Below, one piece after another: positions 28,414 to 31,514 of a stretch of DNA of 31,514 nt. The position numbers and the translations under genes were made by a program. The DNA is from Nemertoderma westbladi (taxonomy: Eukaryota; Xenacoelomorpha; Nemertodermatida; Nemertodermatidae). The notes below the pieces were generated by a model. The model did no database searches. It worked only from the letters and a program-made list of their open reading frames with translations, and had not been told where the DNA came from. The stretch lies in the NCBI GenBank assembly GCA_032718475.1, contig JAUCBJ010008832.1, positions 1-31,514 of the forward strand. The letters run 5' to 3'. Numbering within the stretch: position 1 is the stretch's first letter; every line of letters begins with the position of its first letter.

Positions 28414-29490
28414 GATATCATTCATTAAAGTTGCATTAAAAGCTCAACTACAATTCATTTATTTATAACTATGCGAAGTCTCGAAACTGTGTGAGTAACT
28501 GCTGATTAATGGCAGATGGATACATACTTACATACATAGAGACAAAAAGTTTGACTAAATACTCACCTCGCAGGTTCTTTATAAACCAATAAAGGATATT
28601 GAGCTGCAGTGGAGTCCGCCTTGAGTATGTGTTAATGGAGTATGTTAGTGTTAATGGATTTAGTTCAAATTACTTGCTAACCTATTTTACTTTACTTCGA
28701 TGCTCTGTCAACACATGTAATAAAATTTAAAAAATTCCACCAAAAATATTGTCCTATTTTGCTTTTCTGCCGGGAAAAAAGTAAAACCTATGCAACCCTA
28801 AAGGTCAGTTTTATTCCTTAGGGAAAAAAGTACTCCTTTTCGATTTCGGGGGGTATCGTGTCTGTCAGTATGCCTGTCGATGTCTGGCTGTCCGTCACCA
28901 TATAACCTACATCCGGATAGACAAACAGACAATGTAGAAGATGGAAGGATAGGATGGGGCGTAGCGGGATACAGTGATGCGTTACAACTACGAACAGACA
29001 GACATACAAACCAACAAAAAAAAGACTTGGATACTGAGATACATACAGAAATTAAATTCAACATTAGTTCACCAAAATGTATATTGCTCTTTATTTACAC
29101 TTATTTGCTTTTTGAAGGCGAATGCATTTCAATATGTTGGGTATGTAACTAATAAAATAACCATCCGTTTACAAGTAAAAACGTCGGCCCACTACATTTA
29201 GTGGGCAGTTGCTGCATGCCAAGACGTATAATATTATTGGGACATATTTATATCCATTCATATATCAGTAATCTGTTAATTTACTACCCTTCACAATCTT
29301 GCATCCTTACTTACTTTATTGATTTGGTTACATCCACCCGTCTCAGTAACCTGTTCCTTTACACACGTGTTTAACATGCTTGCAACGTGTACCATTTCCC
29401 CAAAAATGCATTTACTGTTGACAATGTTATCAAAAACAGAATATTCGATATTGTTCAGGCATGTGATGCACTCAATATTATTTTAAATCA
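28414..29490. other. Intergenic region with opposed TGTC/GACA tracts
   Basis: TGTCTG-rich sequence at 28858-28898 faces CAGACAGACA at 28992-29015, possibly a decayed foldback unit like those at 5364-5750 and 16730-16760. No gene is recognised; the open frames over this stretch are repeat-derived. Confidence 0.45.
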
Positions 29491-29580
29491 ATTCCAAATT
29501 CCTTATTTCCAAATCCCAAATTCCTTAGTTCCCAAATTCCTCAGTTTAATAATTCCAAATTCCTTAAATCCAAATTCTTA
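29491..29580 (+). repeat. Degenerate CCAAATTCCTTA tandem repeat
   Basis: About six loose copies of TTCCAAATTCCTTA-like units (10-16 bp) in 90 bp. Confidence 0.7.
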
Positions 29581-30167
29581 CGTTAAAAGCAGACAAAGTT
29601 TGACCCTAATATGAAACAATTCCATCAGCTAGAATTAAATTAAATTCATTAATATAATCAAAAATAATAAATTGTATTACAATTACAAAGCCCTTCCCGA
29701 GTTATACTCGATAATAATATATATCGCACGGATTATTTATAAGGATAATAATGAAATGTTTTAATGAGATTATCATATTCAACTAAATATAAAGTAATAT
29801 AATACGTAAAAAACATTAATTTGCGATACTTTTGTAATACAGTGGTTCATTTGGTAATGGATATATTATAGTTCATTGTCACGTTGTTAAGTGAACTTGA
29901 GTTATGCAATGTTTTTTATACCCCACACAAACAGAGCTGATTTTTTTTACCCCCCAACGACTATAATTGCATTACTTTTATCAGTTTGCGCTTCATATTC
30001 TAGAACGTTTCTGCTTTAAAAAAACGGCGGCAAAGTTTGGAGGTTGAATATACAACATTTCCAGGTGAATATACAAAGTTATATACTTCTAATGTAATTA
30101 ACCAATAGGATTACAGAGATAAACAGCATTATCCCTTACTCTTTTACTGTTTATTTAAAAAACTATT
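29581..30167. other. AT-rich intergenic region
   Basis: No gene or repeat of note. On the minus strand an AATAAA hexamer (30150-30155) lies just past the possible last ShKT-gene exon. Confidence 0.4.
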
Positions 30168-30217
30168 CTATAAAATCTTCTCCAACCCAGAAGGAGAAGT
30201 GGTAACTATTTCCTCAA
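30168..30217 (-). CDS. Possible terminal exon of the ShKT-domain gene
   Basis: After a TTCTATAG acceptor this 50-nt stretch is open in the phase left by the ShKT exons and gives about 15 Ser/Thr/Glu-containing residues before a TAG at 30168-30170. An AATAAA follows 12 nt later. No cysteines. It is plausible but rests only on phase, splice signal and poly(A) placement. Confidence 0.3.
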
Positions 30218-30443
30218 CTATAGAATAAAAGTGTAAAACAATAATTCCACATAGTTATTTGTTTATAAGTTATGAATTTAATAATTAATTTCGATCCAAT
30301 TAGTTTCATTATAAAACATTATTCTAGAGATTTGGTCGGAATAAACCAAGTAAAAGTTACATGGAATCCAATAATTGATACATTAGAAATGTCAAAATCT
30401 ATTATATAAAACAGAAATAACTAAATATTATTTTTTCAATTAC

Positions 30444-30581
30444 CCTCCTCGCTGTCATCCCCACAAATCCTGCAACTTTGTCTGGCAGTAGCTCAGCATG
30501 TATCTCGGATCATTTTCACAATCTCCATTAGCAGCCAAATCATGGCAGTTGGGACGTCTATATCCTCCATTTCGTGACATT
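30444..30581 (-). pseudogene. ShKT-domain exon (third in gene order), frame-disturbed
   Basis: A 138-nt exon flanked by TTTACAG and GTAATT, phase 1 at both ends. It encodes a ShKT module: six cysteines with the GDC, DPRYM and C-x-C spacing of the family. The conserved core is not in one frame: the beginning and end use one frame, the middle another. A base seems to be missing in the GGG run at 30551-30553 and one extra in the TTT run at 30477-30479 (+ strand); the changes cancel. Read straight through, the exon meets a TGA at 30493-30495. It is either decayed or miscalled at two homopolymers. ShKT modules occur in secreted proteases, matrix proteins and some toxins; nothing here says which. 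Confidence 0.65.
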
Positions 30582-30724
30582 CTGTAAATAATAATCCAGT
30601 TTGATTCTTTTATTATAGATTTTTGGTCAGTTGTTACACAGATTAAGATAAGTTAGAGCTAAAGCGCTACAGATTCAGTTTTACATTATAACTAATATGT
30701 TAATGATTATTTGTTCATAATTAC

Positions 30725-30859
30725 CCCCGTCATTGTCATCATTGCAGTAATCGCAGCTCTTTCTGGCAGTAGTTGTACATATATCGAGGATTGTTCTCAC
30801 ACTCATCAGCTGCAGCCCAGCCGGACAAAATGAATTTAAATCGGCCCTTTCAATACATT
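30725..30859 (-). pseudogene. ShKT-domain exon (second in gene order), frame-disturbed
   Basis: A 135-nt exon, phase 1-1, with TTCCAG acceptor and GTAATT donor. The core WAAADEC...NPRYM is in a different frame from the first Cys segment and the final C-x2-C. The apparent missing base is at the CC at 30821-30822 and the extra base at the TTT at 30760-30762 (+ strand); they compensate. Unlike the neighbouring exon, the straight-through frame stays open (it ends ...SCDYCNDDND), but it loses the conserved middle of the domain. Confidence 0.62.
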
Positions 30860-31174
30860 CTGGAAAATATTTAAAATATAATTCGATTAACTCCATGAAT
30901 CGAATAATAATTAGCTATTTGTACAGCAATATTGCAAATTGCCATTAATAATACAATTATTTATAATACAGTAAATACTGTTCTCATATTTTCCACATGA
31001 CTCATTTTATAGTTCGAGGGACTTGAAGGTGAATAATATTTAATTACATCTTCACAATCAGGACCCATGAAAACCCCAAAATATTTAAGATAAACTAAAA
31101 GGTTTCTTCTTCAAGAATTAAAATTGTACAGAGAGTCCCAAAAAAGATAAATTGTACGTAAAGAATTCACTTAC

Positions 31175-31304
31175 CACCACCATCACCACAAGCATCACAG
31201 GTAGTCTGGCAGGCCAATATACATATATAGGGGGTTACTGAGGCAATCACCATCCGCTGCCATTCCTGGACAATTGAAACTTGAATCTTCCTCTTCGTGG
31301 CAGC
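31175..31304 (-). pseudogene. ShKT-domain exon (first seen), frame-disturbed
   Basis: A 130-nt exon with TTATAG acceptor and GTAAGT donor. It encodes CHEEEDSSFNC, a GDC motif and NPLYM in one frame. The last three cysteines of the domain lie in the next frame, after an apparent extra base at the CC at 31214-31215 (+ strand). Without that base the exon would be 129 nt and phase-symmetric like its neighbours. The gene continues upstream beyond the window edge. Confidence 0.62.
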
Positions 31305-31514
31305 CTATAAGCATAAAATAAACAATAATATTAAAACAATTATCACATTCATTATAATCTGTGCACTTTATAATCAATTATTATATTCAAATCTTAATAT
31401 AATTTTTATGAACCTTATTTACAGTACCGTAGTATTATTACCGGTATGGTGTTGGCTAGCAACACTGGGACTGCGACGCTTATTCAATATAATTAACAGA
31501 TATACTTATCGGTG
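31305..31514. other. Intron or upstream sequence of the ShKT gene
   Basis: No exon is recognised before the window ends. It contains a TACCGGTA word at 31439-31446. Confidence 0.35.

Overview
The window looks like nuclear DNA of an invertebrate animal. It has spliced genes with GT-AG introns, bilaterian-type mitochondrial and nuclear housekeeping genes, an LRR-Ig-FN3 receptor, ShKT-domain exons, non-LTR retrotransposon copies, MITE-like foldback elements and several kilobases of mini- and microsatellite. Intergenic DNA is AT-rich and genes are scattered. I cannot name the phylum from sequence alone; a marine invertebrate is a reasonable guess, not a conclusion.

Layout, left to right. 1-1086 is a short-unit satellite. 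1459-2427 (-) encodes an acidic one-finger C2H2 protein of unknown role. 2887-2999 holds nested palindromes, and 3071-3889 is a G-rich 29-bp minisatellite. 3890-6900 has no convincing gene but holds a foldback element (4905-5222) and a cluster of a dispersed motif with TGTC repeats (5364-5750). 7313-14581 (+) is a five-exon gene for a 1139-residue type I membrane receptor: signal peptide, LRRNT, about 14 LRRs, LRRCT, Ig, four FN3-like repeats, TM and a 9-residue tail. Its third intron carries a dead antisense LINE (9805-12226) with a perfect 9-bp target duplication.

15497-16549 is a non-autonomous piggyBac-type element (TTAA duplication, 17-bp perfect TIRs). It directly abuts a foldback element with poly-G/poly-C ends (16554-17480). 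Two single-exon + strand genes follow: a PARL-like rhomboid protease (17728-18468) and METTL18 (18789-19661). 21690-22440 is degenerate tandem repeat and 22974-23929 is a 17/18-bp minisatellite. The mitochondrial phosphate carrier SLC25A3 (24392-25462, -) is also a single coding exon. A second, 5'-truncated copy of the same LINE family lies at 26964-27865 (+). A third foldback element is at 28085-28413. The right edge (30168-31304, -) holds at least three ShKT-domain exons of a gene running off the window, each disturbed by small homopolymer-length frame changes.

Functional links are loose. PARL and SLC25A3 belong to families that act in the inner mitochondrial membrane, METTL18 methylates ribosomal protein L3 in known animals, and the receptor and ShKT genes are extracellular. 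I see no operon-like coordination. The most unusual content is the repeat biology and the recurrent frame breaks in the ShKT exons; I did not find a convincing new multi-gene system.
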